From RBG-16-66-20 sp964564865 (lineage in GTDB: Bacteria; Pseudomonadota; Gammaproteobacteria; Burkholderiales; SG8-39): 59,571 nt of DNA. Shown here piece after piece: positions 49,243-57,320 of this stretch. Where the stretch lies: contig CAZMDA010000017.1 in assembly GCA_964564865.1 (NCBI GenBank), positions 1 to 59,571 of the forward strand. Reading direction: 5' to 3'. The notes beneath the pieces were generated by a model. The model did no database searches. It was given only the letters and a program-made list of their open reading frames with translations, and had not been told where the DNA came from. The position numbers were made by a program, and so were the translations under genes. How positions within the stretch are numbered: position 1 is the first letter of the stretch; the number at the start of each line of letters is the position of its first letter.

Positions 49243-49270
49243 AAAAACGGGCGCCCGCAGGCGCCCGTCG
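49243..49270 (-). terminator. Intrinsic terminator of porin 1
   Basis: On the minus strand ACGGGCGCC and GGCGCCCGT pair around TGCG and are followed by TTTTT. The same hairpin sequence recurs after porin 2 at 51698-51724. Confidence 0.85.
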
Positions 49271-49317
49271 GATTCGGCTAAGCCGGATCGCGCTCACCGG
49301 CCGGTGCTTTCAAGAGG

Positions 49318-50499
49318 TCAATACGAGTGGCGCATCCCGAAGGAGATGACGCGCCCGTCTTCTCCCGCCAGCGGCGCCGAGTTGACCGAGCCCGTGGTGG
49401 CGGTGTTGCCGAAGAAGTTGAACGCGGCGCCTGCGTCATTGGTGATCTTACCGTAGGCGAGCGAGACGTTGGTGCGCTTGGAAAGCGCGTAGGCGTACAT
49501 GAGCGCCCACATCTTCGCGCCGTCCTGCGCGGCGGTCGCCTTGTCGTCGCGCGCCTTGGTGTAGTGCGCGAGGAAGTTGTGCGGCCCGGTGGTGTAGCGG
49601 ATCGGGATCGACCATGCGCTGCGGTTGCTGCGCTCCGTGCCGATCGCAGCGAGCCCCGCCGCGGTGCCCGCCGCGTTGAGCTTCGACTTGTTCCACATGA
49701 GGCCGAGCTTGAAGCCGCCCCAGGTGTAGTAGCCGTAGATCTCGTCGCTGCGCTGGTCCGACGAGGCCAACTGCTGCGCCGCCGTGGTGATGGCGGCGCC
49801 GGTGGCAAGGAACGAGGGCGCGTCCGGCTTGCTGTTCCAGTAGCTATAGGCGATTTGCCAGTTCGCCCCGGTATAGGTCGGGTTGAACATCCAGGCCCGG
49901 CCCTTGCGCGCCGTGTTGCCGGCGGTCAGATCGGCTTCCGACGCCGTCGTGCCGTTCGCGTTGAAGGAGTAGCCCGCATCCATCGCGAACCCGCCCCACC
50001 TGGGCGAGGACCACATGAGCGTGTTCGGCGTGCGCGACGCATTGGCGATCCCGACCGCGCCCGCCCCGGCAAAATCGACCAGCGCATCCGGCCGCACCCG
50101 GAGCTGCCCGAACATCGGAAAGCCGTCCCAAGGCGTCTTGTAGCGGTGGAAGTTGTGCCGGCCGGCGGTAAAGCGGCCCGCCTCCTTGGTGCTGATCCCG
50201 ATATAGGACGGACCCGCCGCGGAGGTCGCGGCCGTGTCGATGTTGACCCTCAAGTCGACCCGCACGAGCGCCGACATGCCGCCGCCCAGGTCCTCCCGCA
50301 CACTGAAGACGATCCGCGAGGCATCGTCGCTCATACGGGACTCGCTCGCCGTCGTGCGCGTCGCGGCCGGCTGGCTGAATTTCAGGTTGTCGACCGTGGC
50401 CGCCACGAAGCCGCTGATCGTCACGCTCGATTGCGCGAACGCCAGATGCGGCGCCATCAGCGCACCGGCGACCGCGGTTCCAAGCAGTTTCTTGTTCAT
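49318..50499 (-). CDS. Gram-negative porin, Burkholderiales type (porin 1)
   Basis: A 393-residue outer-membrane beta-barrel. The signal peptide ends HLAFAQ. The mature start SSVTISGFVAATVDNLKF is typical of OmpC-like trimeric porins of betaproteobacteria. FSVREDLGGGMSALVRVDLR and the loop 3 region follow. The C-terminal strand ends in Tyr, a common BAM recognition variant of Phe. It forms a diffusion channel for small solutes. The IS630 element ends 98 bp upstream of its start, so the original promoter may be altered. Confidence 0.92.
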   Translation of the reverse strand: MNKKLLGTAVAGALMAPHLAFAQSSVTISGFVAATVDNLKFSQPAATRTTASESRMSDDASRIVFSVREDLGGGMSALVRVDLRVNIDTAATSAAGPSYIGISTKEAGRFTAGRHNFHRYKTPWDGFPMFGQLRVRPDALVDFAGAGAVGIANASRTPNTLMWSSPRWGGFAMDAGYSFNANGTTASEADLTAGNTARKGRAWMFNPTYTGANWQIAYSYWNSKPDAPSFLATGAAITTAAQQLASSDQRSDEIYGYYTWGGFKLGLMWNKSKLNAAGTAAGLAAIGTERSNRSAWSIPIRYTTGPHNFLAHYTKARDDKATAAQDGAKMWALMYAYALSKRTNVSLAYGKITNDAGAAFNFFGNTATTGSVNSAPLAGEDGRVISFGMRHSY

Positions 50500-50610
50500 C
50501 CTCTCTCCCTCATTCTCGGCTCGGCTCTATTCTTGGCTGTCCAGTGCCGCAGGCGGACCCGCCACGCACATCAACCCGTTAATTCCCAGATAGCCTAGAG
50601 CAGTTTCGAT

Positions 50611-51177
50611 TTATTCATTTACGTATCCTGCGGACGCGAAGTAGTTCCTGCATTCGTCTGGTGAGAAGGCATCGAGGAGGATGCCGATCTGATCCCAAAG
50701 CGCTGCGACCGTGCGCTTGGCCGCTTTGCGCAGTAGCGCCTTGAGTTTGGCGAAGAGTTTTTCGATAGGGTTGAGGTCCGGAGAGTACGGTGGCAGGTAA
50801 CGGATTGTTGCGCCAGCGGCCTCGATGGCCTCTTTGACGCCAGCGACTTTGTGACTGCTCAGATTGTCGGCGATGACGATGTCACCCGGGCGCAGCGTGG
50901 GACAGAGGAATCTCTGGACGTAGGCCAGAAACACTTCGCCGTTGATCGGCCCATCGATCACCATCGGCGCAGTAATGCTGTCGTGACGCAGAGCGGCGAT
51001 GAAGGTCGTGGTTCTCCAGTGACCGAACGGTACCGCCGCTACGCAGCGCTGGTCCCGAGGCGCGCGCCCGTAGCGCCGAGCCATGTTGGTGCTGGCCCAG
51101 GTTTCATCCAGAAACACCAGCTTGGTCGGATCGAGATCCGGTTGTCGGGTTTGCCATTCACGCCGCGCCTGCTGCAC
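50611..51177 (-). CDS. IS630 transposase, second frame (DDE catalytic part)
   Basis: A 188-residue open frame with the catalytic triad: Asp in LVFLDETWAST, Asp in IVIADNLSSHKV, Glu in LPPYSPDLNPIEKLFAKLKA. The upstream part of this frame reads KTLHASEQERADV before the listed ATG, so the real product is a fusion with the upstream frame. That fusion would occur through slippage at the A8 run. Confidence 0.9.
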   Translation of the reverse strand: MQQARREWQTRQPDLDPTKLVFLDETWASTNMARRYGRAPRDQRCVAAVPFGHWRTTTFIAALRHDSITAPMVIDGPINGEVFLAYVQRFLCPTLRPGDIVIADNLSSHKVAGVKEAIEAAGATIRYLPPYSPDLNPIEKLFAKLKALLRKAAKRTVAALWDQIGILLDAFSPDECRNYFASAGYVNE

Positions 51178-51550
51178 GTCGGCGCGCTCTTGCTCGCTGG
51201 CGTGCAGCGTTTTTTTTAAAGCTGAGATTCCATTTGTTCAGCTGGTGCCAGAGCGCCGGCGCCTTGATCTGGATTCCCTGCTTGGCCAGGCGCTCGCACA
51301 GCTCGGCCAGCGTGAGATCGGGCTGTTCCTTGAGCCACCCCCGCAGCGTCGCTTCCTGGTCCGCAACCCGCGAGCGGCGATAGCCTCCGATCTGCAAGCT
51401 GCTGCGCCGCCCCGTGGCTTTGAATCGATCGGCCACCTGGTAGACCCACACACGGCTCACTTCAAAGCGTCGGGCGATCTCCGACGGACTCTCGCCGCGC
51501 TCTACCGCTCGCAACACCCGGTCGCGCAAGTCCTGTGAATACGCATGCAT
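51158..51550 (-). CDS. IS630 transposase, first frame (helix-turn-helix part)
   Basis: A 131-residue frame starting MHAYSQDLRDRVLRAVERGE, with two winged HTH-type segments (SPSEIARRFEVSRVWVYQVA and LTLAELCERLAKQGIQI). It ends past the run TTTAAAAAAAAC. Moving to the +1 frame there gives SFKKTLHASEQ, matching the intact IS630 transposase. The join would need a programmed +1 shift or loss of one A by transcriptional slippage, or the copy is mutated. Confidence 0.88.
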   Translation of the reverse strand: MHAYSQDLRDRVLRAVERGESPSEIARRFEVSRVWVYQVADRFKATGRRSSLQIGGYRRSRVADQEATLRGWLKEQPDLTLAELCERLAKQGIQIKAPALWHQLNKWNLSFKKNAARQRARARRRAAGAA

Positions 51551-51697
51551 ACAGATGCCTCCCGATTCAGGGAAGCATCCAGTTTATGCTATGTATACAA
51601 TTAAATCAAATATGCTCTAGTCGGCGCAGGCGCGCTCGGCAAATTTCGAACGCCTCTGAGTCCTCTTCCGAGGGCCGCCGCGTTGCAGATCCGCAAC

Positions 51698-51724
51698 AAA
51701 AAACGGGCGCCCGCAGGCGCCCGT
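51698..51724 (-). terminator. Intrinsic terminator of porin 2
   Basis: The same ACGGGCGCC/GGCGCCCGT hairpin with CGCA/TGCG loop as at 49243-49270, followed on the minus strand by TTTTTT. It ends 48 nt after the porin 2 stop. Confidence 0.85.
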
Positions 51725-51771
51725 CGAATTCCGCGATGCGGCCGGTACCCCGGCCGAACGTCGGGTCGTGC

Positions 51772-52923
51772 CTAGAACGAGTGGCGCATGCCGAGCGTCA
51801 GCAGACGCACATCCTCGCCCACGGTTACAGCGGAGTTCGTACCGGCGAGGCCGCCATTGTTGGTGAAGAGGTTGTACGTCGCGCCTGCGTTGTTATTGAG
51901 CTTGGCGTACGAGAGCGAAACGGCTGTGCGCTTGGACAGCGAATACGCGTACATGAGCACCCACATCTTCGCGCCGTCATCCACTCCGGCCGTCGCCTTG
52001 TCGTCGCGCGCCTTGGTGTAGTGCGCGAGGATGTGCTGGTTGCCCCACGAGTAGCGGACCGGGATCGACCAGGCCGAACGGTCGCTCACCTTCGCGCCCG
52101 TCGTCGCGGTATTCAGCCGCGACGTGTTCCACATCCCGCCGACCTTCAACCCCCCCCAGGTGTAGTAGCCGTAGATCGAATCGCTGCGCTGGTCGGCGAC
52201 TGCGATTCCAGCGCCCGCCGCGTCGGCCTTGCCGCTCCAGTAGCTGTACGCGGCCGACCAGTTGCGCGCGGTGTAGGTCGGGTTGAACGTCCAGGCACGG
52301 CCCTTGCGCAGGGTGTTCGCCGCGGTCAGATCGGCTTCCGGTCCGCCGGCACCCGAAGCGCCGCCGCCGGCTGCCGCGCCCAAAACCGGGTTGAACGAAT
52401 AGCCCACGTCCACGGTGAAGCCGCTCCAGTTGGGCGAGGACCACCTGAGCGAGTTCGCCGTCCGCGTCGCGTTGGCGATCGCAACGGCACCGCCGCCCGC
52501 GTAGTCGATGAGCGAGGTCGGGTGGAGCTTCAGCGCGCCGCCCAAACCATAACCGTCCCAAGGCGTCTTGAAGAAATGGAAGTTGTGGCGGCCGGCGGTG
52601 AAGATCCCCGCGGTTTTCGTGGACAGGCCGATATAGGACTGGCCGGAGGCCGCGATCGCCGCGGAGTCGAGGTTCGGCTTGACATCGACCAGCGCGATCG
52701 CCGCCATGCCGCTGCCGAGATCCTCGCGGACCGTGAAGATGATGCTCGAGGATTCGTCGTTCAGCCGGCCCTCGCTCGTCGTCGTTTTCAGCGAGCTGCT
52801 GTACTTGACGTTATCGACGCTCATTTGGATAGCGCCACTGATCGTCACGCTCGACTGTGCGAACGCGGCGACAGGGGCGGCCAGGACGCCAGCGACCGCA
52901 ACTGCCAAAAGTTTCTTTTTCAT
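51772..52923 (-). CDS. Gram-negative porin, Burkholderiales type (porin 2)
   Basis: A 383-residue porin. The signal peptide is MKKKLLAVAVAGVLAAPVAA-FAQ. SSVTISGAIQMSVDNVKY starts the barrel, IIFTVREDLGSGMAAIALVD follows, and the final strand ends in Phe. It is clearly paralogous to porin 1: GRHNFH, KTPWDG, IYGYYTWGG, HYTKARDDKATA and MRHSF/Y recur in order. It has a Gly/Ala-rich insertion around residue 190. AGGAGA precedes the start. Upstream 52924-53301 is non-coding and includes a dyad at 53097-53116. Confidence 0.92.
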   Translation of the reverse strand: MKKKLLAVAVAGVLAAPVAAFAQSSVTISGAIQMSVDNVKYSSSLKTTTSEGRLNDESSSIIFTVREDLGSGMAAIALVDVKPNLDSAAIAASGQSYIGLSTKTAGIFTAGRHNFHFFKTPWDGYGLGGALKLHPTSLIDYAGGGAVAIANATRTANSLRWSSPNWSGFTVDVGYSFNPVLGAAAGGGASGAGGPEADLTAANTLRKGRAWTFNPTYTARNWSAAYSYWSGKADAAGAGIAVADQRSDSIYGYYTWGGLKVGGMWNTSRLNTATTGAKVSDRSAWSIPVRYSWGNQHILAHYTKARDDKATAGVDDGAKMWVLMYAYSLSKRTAVSLSYAKLNNNAGATYNLFTNNGGLAGTNSAVTVGEDVRLLTLGMRHSF

Positions 52924-53096
52924 TCGTTCAATCTCCTGTTGATGAATGCAATCGGGTGGCAGACAGGCGACTTCTTGTTCCCCCAGCCCTCCCGCCTTAA
53001 CCCCTCATGAACTCGGTGAGAAGTTGCCGCTATTTTCGGCCCCCACTCTCTACCGGCGCAACGCTTACGCGCAGTTTTCCGAGGATTCACCCCCCT

Positions 53097-53116
53097 TTGT
53101 TGCGCCGGCACAACAA
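53097..53116. promoter_or_regulatory. Dyad in the porin 2 / fitAB intergenic region
   Basis: TTGTTGCGCCGGCACAACAA is a 20-bp near-perfect palindrome (one mismatched pair), about 175 bp upstream of porin 2. Next to it AATCGCAA and TTGCGATT are inverted around an AT-rich stretch. Either could be an operator. The rest of the gap has no gene. Confidence 0.4.
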
Positions 53117-53246
53117 TCGCAAAATGCCAATAAATCAATATCTTGCGATTTTATGCTCGGATTCCGCACAAACACCCCTCCGGATACGCCCACGAAGCCC
53201 CCGCCTCACAGCCGAAGCCGGCAGATTCGCGGGCGGGATTGCCCGG

Positions 53247-53290
53247 GTGAATGCATTTAGATACTATGTATGCGTTGAAAACACATTCAC
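53247..53290. promoter_or_regulatory. Candidate operator of the fitAB-like operon
   Basis: Inverted arms GTGAATG (53247-53253) and CATTCAC (53284-53290) flank an AT-rich core with TATGTAT, just before the antitoxin start. FitA/VapB-type antitoxins bind such separated dyads as a tetramer and repress their own operon. Confidence 0.5.
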
Positions 53291-53301
53291 GAGGTGACGT
53301 C

Positions 53302-53553
53302 ATGGCGATGCTGACCGTGCGCAACCTGCCGGAGGAAGTGCACCGGGCCTTGCGCCTGCGCGCGGCCCGGCACGAGCGCAGCACCGAGGCGGAGGTGCGC
53401 GCGATCCTGGAAGAGGCCGTCCGGCCGCAGGGCCGGCTGAAGCTGGGCGCCTGGCTGGCGGATATCGGCCACCAGGTAAGGCTCACCGACGAGGAGGTGG
53501 CGCTGATCAACCAGCGCGATCCATCCGCGCCGCGCCCGGTGCGCCTTGAGTGA
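53302..53553 (+). CDS. fitA: FitA-type ribbon-helix-helix antitoxin
   Basis: An 83-residue protein. The N-terminal RHH domain MAMLTVRNLPEEVHRALRLR and the ARHERSTEAEVRAILEEAV helix bind DNA. The C-terminal part wraps the toxin. GAGGTGAC precedes ATG 53302. It overlaps the toxin start by 4 bp (GTGA). Confidence 0.87.
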   Translation: MAMLTVRNLPEEVHRALRLRAARHERSTEAEVRAILEEAVRPQGRLKLGAWLADIGHQVRLTDEEVALINQRDPSAPRPVRLE

Positions 53554-53969
53554 TCCTGCTCGACACCAACGTCATCTCGGAGCCCTTGCGCGCCGCTCCT
53601 GAGCCGCGCCTGGTCGCATGGCTCGACGCGCAGCCACTGGAAACCCTGTTTCTTTCCGTCATCACGGTGGCCGAGCTGCGTTTCGGCGTGGCCCGCCTGC
53701 CCGCCGGGCGCCGTCGCAACGGCTTGCGCGACCGGCTGGAGGCGCGGGTGCTGCCCGCGTTCACGGGCCGCATCCTCCCGTTCGATCTGGCCGCCACCCA
53801 GGCCTATGCCGACCTGATGGTCAAGGCGCAGGCGACAGGTTCCACCGTCGGTTTGGCCGACGGACTCATCGCGGCCATCGCTTCGGTCAACGGCATGGCG
53901 GTGGCGACGCGGGACACGAAACCGTTCCTGGCGATCGGCATGACGGTCATCGATCCCCGGGTGGCATGA
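53550..53969 (+). CDS. fitB: FitB/VapC-type PIN-domain toxin
   Basis: A 139-residue PIN ribonuclease. The acidic site residues are Asp 5 in LLDTNVISEP, Glu 42 in VAELRFGV, Asp 104 in LADGLIAAIA and Asp 122 in ATRDTKPF. PIN toxins cut specific RNAs and are held inactive by the antitoxin. All four key acids are present, so it should be functional. The stop overlaps the next gene by 4 bp. Confidence 0.9.
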   Translation: MILLDTNVISEPLRAAPEPRLVAWLDAQPLETLFLSVITVAELRFGVARLPAGRRRNGLRDRLEARVLPAFTGRILPFDLAATQAYADLMVKAQATGSTVGLADGLIAAIASVNGMAVATRDTKPFLAIGMTVIDPRVA

Positions 53970-54325
53970 GGCGCCCCGCAGTCCGGGGGGCGACCGCCCG
54001 CTATCGCGCCCGGATGCGCTCGCTCGGGTTCCGCCCGATCCAGATCTGGGTGCCCGATACGCGCTCGCCGAAGTTTGCCGCGGAGTGCCGCCGCCAGTCT
54101 CTCTCGGTCGCACGCGGTCGGGAAGACGGCCTGGGGGCGTTTCTCGAGGCTGCGGCAGGGGATGTCGAGGGCTGGGGCCATCGTCGAGCCCTCCGAGGCA
54201 GCCGGCCAGAGAAAGGTGTTGCAGGCGATGGTCGACAAGCTGATCTCGGTCAAGCGCGCGCTCGCGGTTTGGGTAGGGCTGGCATTGCGCATCGCCGGCG
54301 ACGCCGCGGATCAACGCGCCGCTAA
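53966..54325 (+). pseudogene. Decayed MazEF-like module (DUF3018 antitoxin plus MazF fragment)
   Basis: The first about 68 codons are a MazE-family (DUF3018) antitoxin: RARMRSLGFRPIQIWVPDTR, FAAECRRQSLSVARG, FLEAAAGDVEGW. The normal stop is missing. From 54180, in another frame, the DNA encodes IVEPSEAAGQRKVLQAMVDK followed by RALAVWVGLAL. These match two separated pieces of the MazF C-terminus (VEPS...QVMVDK and NRALAVFLGLA). The toxin's N-terminal half and middle are deleted. The frame stops at 54325, overlapping the trpC end by 4 bp. Confidence 0.7.
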
Positions 54326-55113
54326 GAAAAGAACAGCCGCGCCAGTTCCCCGCCCGGGTCCGCCGCCCGCATAAAGGCCTCCCCCACGAGAAAGCCGTTC
54401 ACCCCGGCATCGAGCATCCGCGCGACATCCTCCCGCGCGAAGATCCCGCTCTCGGTGACAACGGTGCGGCCGGGTGGCACCGACGGCAGCAGGCCAAGCG
54501 TCGTTTCCAGCCGCGTCTGGAACGTGCGCAGGTCTCGATTGTTGATTCCGACCAGCGGCGTGCGCAGCTTCAGCGCGGCTTCCAGTTCCGCAGCGTCGTG
54601 CACCTCCACCAGCACCGACATCCCCAGTCCCAGCGCGACCGATTCCAGCTCTGCCATCGCCGCGGGCGGCAGCGCCGCCGCGATGAGGAGGATGCAGTCG
54701 GCGCCCATCGCGCGCGACTCGAATACCTGGTAGGGCTCCACCACGAAGTCCTTGCGCAGCACCGGCAGCCCGCAGGCCTCGCGCGCCTGCTTCAGGTGCT
54801 TCGCGTCGCCCTGGAAGAAATCGCGGTCGGTGAGCACCGACAGGCAAGCGGCGCCCGCCTTCTCGTAGCTTCGCGCAATCGCCGCGGGGTCGTAATCGGC
54901 CCGAATGACGCCCTTCGAGGGACTCGCCCGCTTGATTTCTGCGATCACCGCGGGCCGCCCGGCCAGGACCCGGGCGCGGATGGTGCCGGCAAAGTCGCGC
55001 GGCGGCGGCGCGGCGGCGGCAAGGCGCGCTACCTCGCCCTCCCCCGTCCTCGCGCGGGCGGCGGCAACCTCGGCGACCTTCACGGCAAGGATCCGCTGCA
55101 GGATGTCGGACAT
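54322..55113 (-). CDS. trpC: Indole-3-glycerol phosphate synthase
   Basis: A 263-residue TIM barrel: RPAVIAEIKRASPSKGVIRA, LSVLTDRDFFQGDAKHL, LPVLRKDFVVEPYQVFESRA, GINNRDLRTFQT and VVTESGIFAREDV. It closes the indole ring in tryptophan synthesis. It lies downstream of trpD, but 582 bp with two small ORFs intervene. No terminator is seen after it. Confidence 0.96.
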   Translation of the reverse strand: MSDILQRILAVKVAEVAAARARTGEGEVARLAAAAPPPRDFAGTIRARVLAGRPAVIAEIKRASPSKGVIRADYDPAAIARSYEKAGAACLSVLTDRDFFQGDAKHLKQAREACGLPVLRKDFVVEPYQVFESRAMGADCILLIAAALPPAAMAELESVALGLGMSVLVEVHDAAELEAALKLRTPLVGINNRDLRTFQTRLETTLGLLPSVPPGRTVVTESGIFAREDVARMLDAGVNGFLVGEAFMRAADPGGELARLFFS

Positions 55114-55186
55114 CAGTCGGCTTCCCGCAACGCGGCAGGCAAGCGCGCCCTAAACCAGTCCGCCCCGGCGGCGCGAACGGACGACT

Positions 55187-55372
55187 TCACCTCGCGGGTC
55201 TGCGGCCTAACGCCCCGCGCTTGCGCTCCCAGAACGCAACGCCAGCCGGTCTTGCCGGCCCCGACGTAAGTCCCTCGCGCACCAGGTCAGCCAATTCGCG
55301 TTCGGCCCGGCGTATCGCGTCAGCACGCCTTCGATCGCGGCCCCGCATTCCCGAACGCGATTTCGCAGACAC
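55187..55372 (-). CDS. Small basic ORF in the trp operon
   Basis: A 61-residue frame from GTG 55372 (or 53 residues from ATG 55348). It has RRAERELADLVREGLTSGPA, which faintly resembles ParD-type antitoxin C-termini, then FWERKRGALG. It starts 13 nt after the coiled-coil ORF. The resemblance is weak, so function is unassigned. Confidence 0.4.
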   Translation of the reverse strand: MSAKSRSGMRGRDRRRADAIRRAERELADLVREGLTSGPARPAGVAFWERKRGALGRRPAR

Positions 55373-55385
55373 CCGTTCTCCTGGC

Positions 55386-55631
55386 TCAGGCCGCGGTCAA
55401 TTCGAGCCGCCTCTCGATGCGCTCGATCCTGCCGTCCAGCCGGTCCAGTCGATTGTGCACGATGCCGATATCGCCATGCACGTTGGCCAAGCCGCGCTCC
55501 AGGAGCACGAACCGCTCCTCCAGCGACCCCACCCTGTGCCGGACCTCGGTCAACTCGGTCCTCACGATTGCGAGCTCGGCTCGAATCGCCTTCAAGTGCT
55601 CGAGAATCAAGTTTTCGACCGCCTCGGTCAT
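55386..55631 (-). CDS. Small coiled-coil protein in the trp operon
   Basis: An 81-residue protein, almost entirely a heptad coiled coil: MTEAVENLILEHLKAIRAEL and DRLDGRIERIERRLELTAA. Such proteins are common, poorly characterised and often near toxin-antitoxin genes. Its 65-nt spacing from trpD suggests insertion between trpD and trpC rather than a core trp gene. Confidence 0.6.
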   Translation of the reverse strand: MTEAVENLILEHLKAIRAELAIVRTELTEVRHRVGSLEERFVLLERGLANVHGDIGIVHNRLDRLDGRIERIERRLELTAA

Positions 55632-55695
55632 CCGTGTCGCCCTCGCTGTTTCTCCCGACGGTAGTTTAACAGGACCGTACCGCCTTCCGCCGGGG

Positions 55696-56733
55696 TCAAG
55701 CGCCCTTCTTCAAGCCATGGCTGAAGGCGACAAAGGCCTCCAGCTTGGCCTTGGCCGCACCGCTCGCGATGGCCTTGCGGGCGCGCTCGAGGCCGTCCTC
55801 GTAGGACTTGGCGACGCCGGCGACGTAGATCGCGGCGCCGGCGTTGAGGAGCACGATGTTGAGCGCGGGACCTGACTGGTTCTCCAGCACCGCGAGGATC
55901 ATCTGCTTCGATTCCTCCACGGTATTGACCTGGATGGCGCGGCGGTCGTAGAGCTCGAGCCCGAACTTGGAGGGGTTGAGGTCGTACTCGTTGATCTCGC
56001 CATCCTTCAGCTCGCCCACCAGTGTCGGGCCGGACACCGAGATCTCGTCCAGCCCCTCGCGGCCGTGGACCACCATGACGTGGCGCGAGCCCAGGCGCTG
56101 CAGCACCCGCACCTGGATGCCGACCAGGTCGGGGTGGAACACGCCCATGACCTGGTTCTTCGCCCCGGCCGGATTGGTGAGCGGGCCCAGGATGTTGAAG
56201 ATGGTGCGAACGCCCAGTTCCTTCCTTACCGGAGCGGCGTACTTCATCGCGGTGTGGTGCGTCGGGGCGAACATGAAGCCGATCCCCGTCTTGTCGATGG
56301 CCTGCGCCACCTGTTCCGGCGTCATCGCGATGCTGGCGCCCAGCGCCTCCAGCACCTCGGCGCTGCCCGCGGAGGAGGACACCGCGCGCCCCATGTGCTT
56401 GGCGACCCGCGCCCCGGCGGCCGCGGCGACGAAGGCCGAGGCGGTCGAGACGTTGAAGGTGTGCGCGCCGTCGCCGCCGGTGCCGCAGGTGTCCACCAGG
56501 TGGCGGTGGTCCTTGACCTCGACCATGGTGGCGAACTCGCGCATCACCTGCGCGGCGGCGGCGATCTCGCCGATGGTCTCCTTCTTCACCCGCAGGCCGA
56601 CGATGAAGCCGCCGATCTGCGCCGGCGTCAGCTCGCCGCGCATGATCTGGCGCATCACGTGCAGCATCTCGTCGTGGAAGATCTCGCGGTGCTCGACCGT
56701 GCGCTGGATCGCCTCTGCGATTCCGATTTTCAT
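55696..56733 (-). CDS. trpD: Anthranilate phosphoribosyltransferase
   Basis: A 345-residue enzyme. VDTCGTGGDGAHTFNVSTAS is the PRPP loop, then AKHMGRAVSSSAGSAEVLEA, FMFAPTHHTAMKYAAPVRKE and FNILGPLTNPAGAKNQVMGV. It attaches phosphoribose to anthranilate. It starts 10 nt after the trpG stop. Confidence 0.97.
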   Translation of the reverse strand: MKIGIAEAIQRTVEHREIFHDEMLHVMRQIMRGELTPAQIGGFIVGLRVKKETIGEIAAAAQVMREFATMVEVKDHRHLVDTCGTGGDGAHTFNVSTASAFVAAAAGARVAKHMGRAVSSSAGSAEVLEALGASIAMTPEQVAQAIDKTGIGFMFAPTHHTAMKYAAPVRKELGVRTIFNILGPLTNPAGAKNQVMGVFHPDLVGIQVRVLQRLGSRHVMVVHGREGLDEISVSGPTLVGELKDGEINEYDLNPSKFGLELYDRRAIQVNTVEESKQMILAVLENQSGPALNIVLLNAGAAIYVAGVAKSYEDGLERARKAIASGAAKAKLEAFVAFSHGLKKGA

Positions 56734-56743
56734 GTCCGTCCCC

Positions 56744-57310
56744 TCATTTGCCTTCGAGAAAATTCTTCAGCATGGCGTGCCCGTGCTCGGTCAGCATCGC
56801 CTCGGGGTGGAACTGCACCCCTTCGACCGGCAGGCTGCGGTGGCGCAACCCCATGATCTCGCCATCCTCGGATTCTGCCGTGATCTCCAGCTCCGCGGGC
56901 AGCGAAGCGCGCTCCACCACCAGGGAGTGGTAGCGGGTGGCGGTGAAGGGCGAGGGCAGCCCGGCGAACACGCCCCTGCCGTCATGGCGCACCTGCGACA
57001 CCTTGCCGTGCATCACCTGGCGCGCGCGCACCACCTTGCCGCCGAAGGCCTGGCCGATGGACTGGTGGCCCAGGCAGACCCCGAGCAGCGGCACCTTGCC
57101 GGCCAGGCGCCCGATCAGCGCGAGGGAGATCCCGGCCTCGCTTGGCGTGCAGGGCCCGGGGGAGATCACCAAGTGCGACGGGCGCAGCGCCGCCGCCTCG
57201 TCCACGGTGCACTCGTCGTTGCGCAGCACCTTCACCTCGCAGCCGAGCTCGCCCAGGTACTGCACCAGGTTGTAGGTAAAGGAATCGTAGTTGTCGATCA
57301 TCAGCAGCAT
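56744..57310 (-). CDS. trpG: Anthranilate synthase glutamine amidotransferase component
   Basis: A 188-residue class I amidotransferase. The catalytic Cys is in LLGVCLGHQSIGQAFGG, and His/Glu in VEGVQFHPEAML. ISPGPCTPSEAGIS is the oxyanion loop. It supplies ammonia to TrpE. The ATG at 57310 begins MLLMIDNYDSFTYNLVQYLG. It starts 10 nt downstream of the trpE stop. Confidence 0.96.
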   Translation of the reverse strand: MLLMIDNYDSFTYNLVQYLGELGCEVKVLRNDECTVDEAAALRPSHLVISPGPCTPSEAGISLALIGRLAGKVPLLGVCLGHQSIGQAFGGKVVRARQVMHGKVSQVRHDGRGVFAGLPSPFTATRYHSLVVERASLPAELEITAESEDGEIMGLRHRSLPVEGVQFHPEAMLTEHGHAMLKNFLEGK

Positions 57311-57320
57311 GGCGTCCCCC

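Larger units (their letters stand above)
50596..51619. mobile_element. IS630-family insertion sequence with flanking TA
   Basis: The element spans 50598-51617 (1,020 bp). Imperfect inverted ends read GAGCAGTTTCGATTTATT on the left and GAGCATATTTGATTTAAT on the right (reverse complement). Target TA dinucleotides lie at 50596-50597 and 51618-51619, the IS630/Tc1 target rule. It carries two overlapping transposase frames on the minus strand. It has inserted between porin 1 and the terminator of porin 2. Confidence 0.88.

Noticed and set aside
50611..51550. Two separate transposase genes
   Set aside because: The frames are halves of one IS630 transposase joined at an A8 run.
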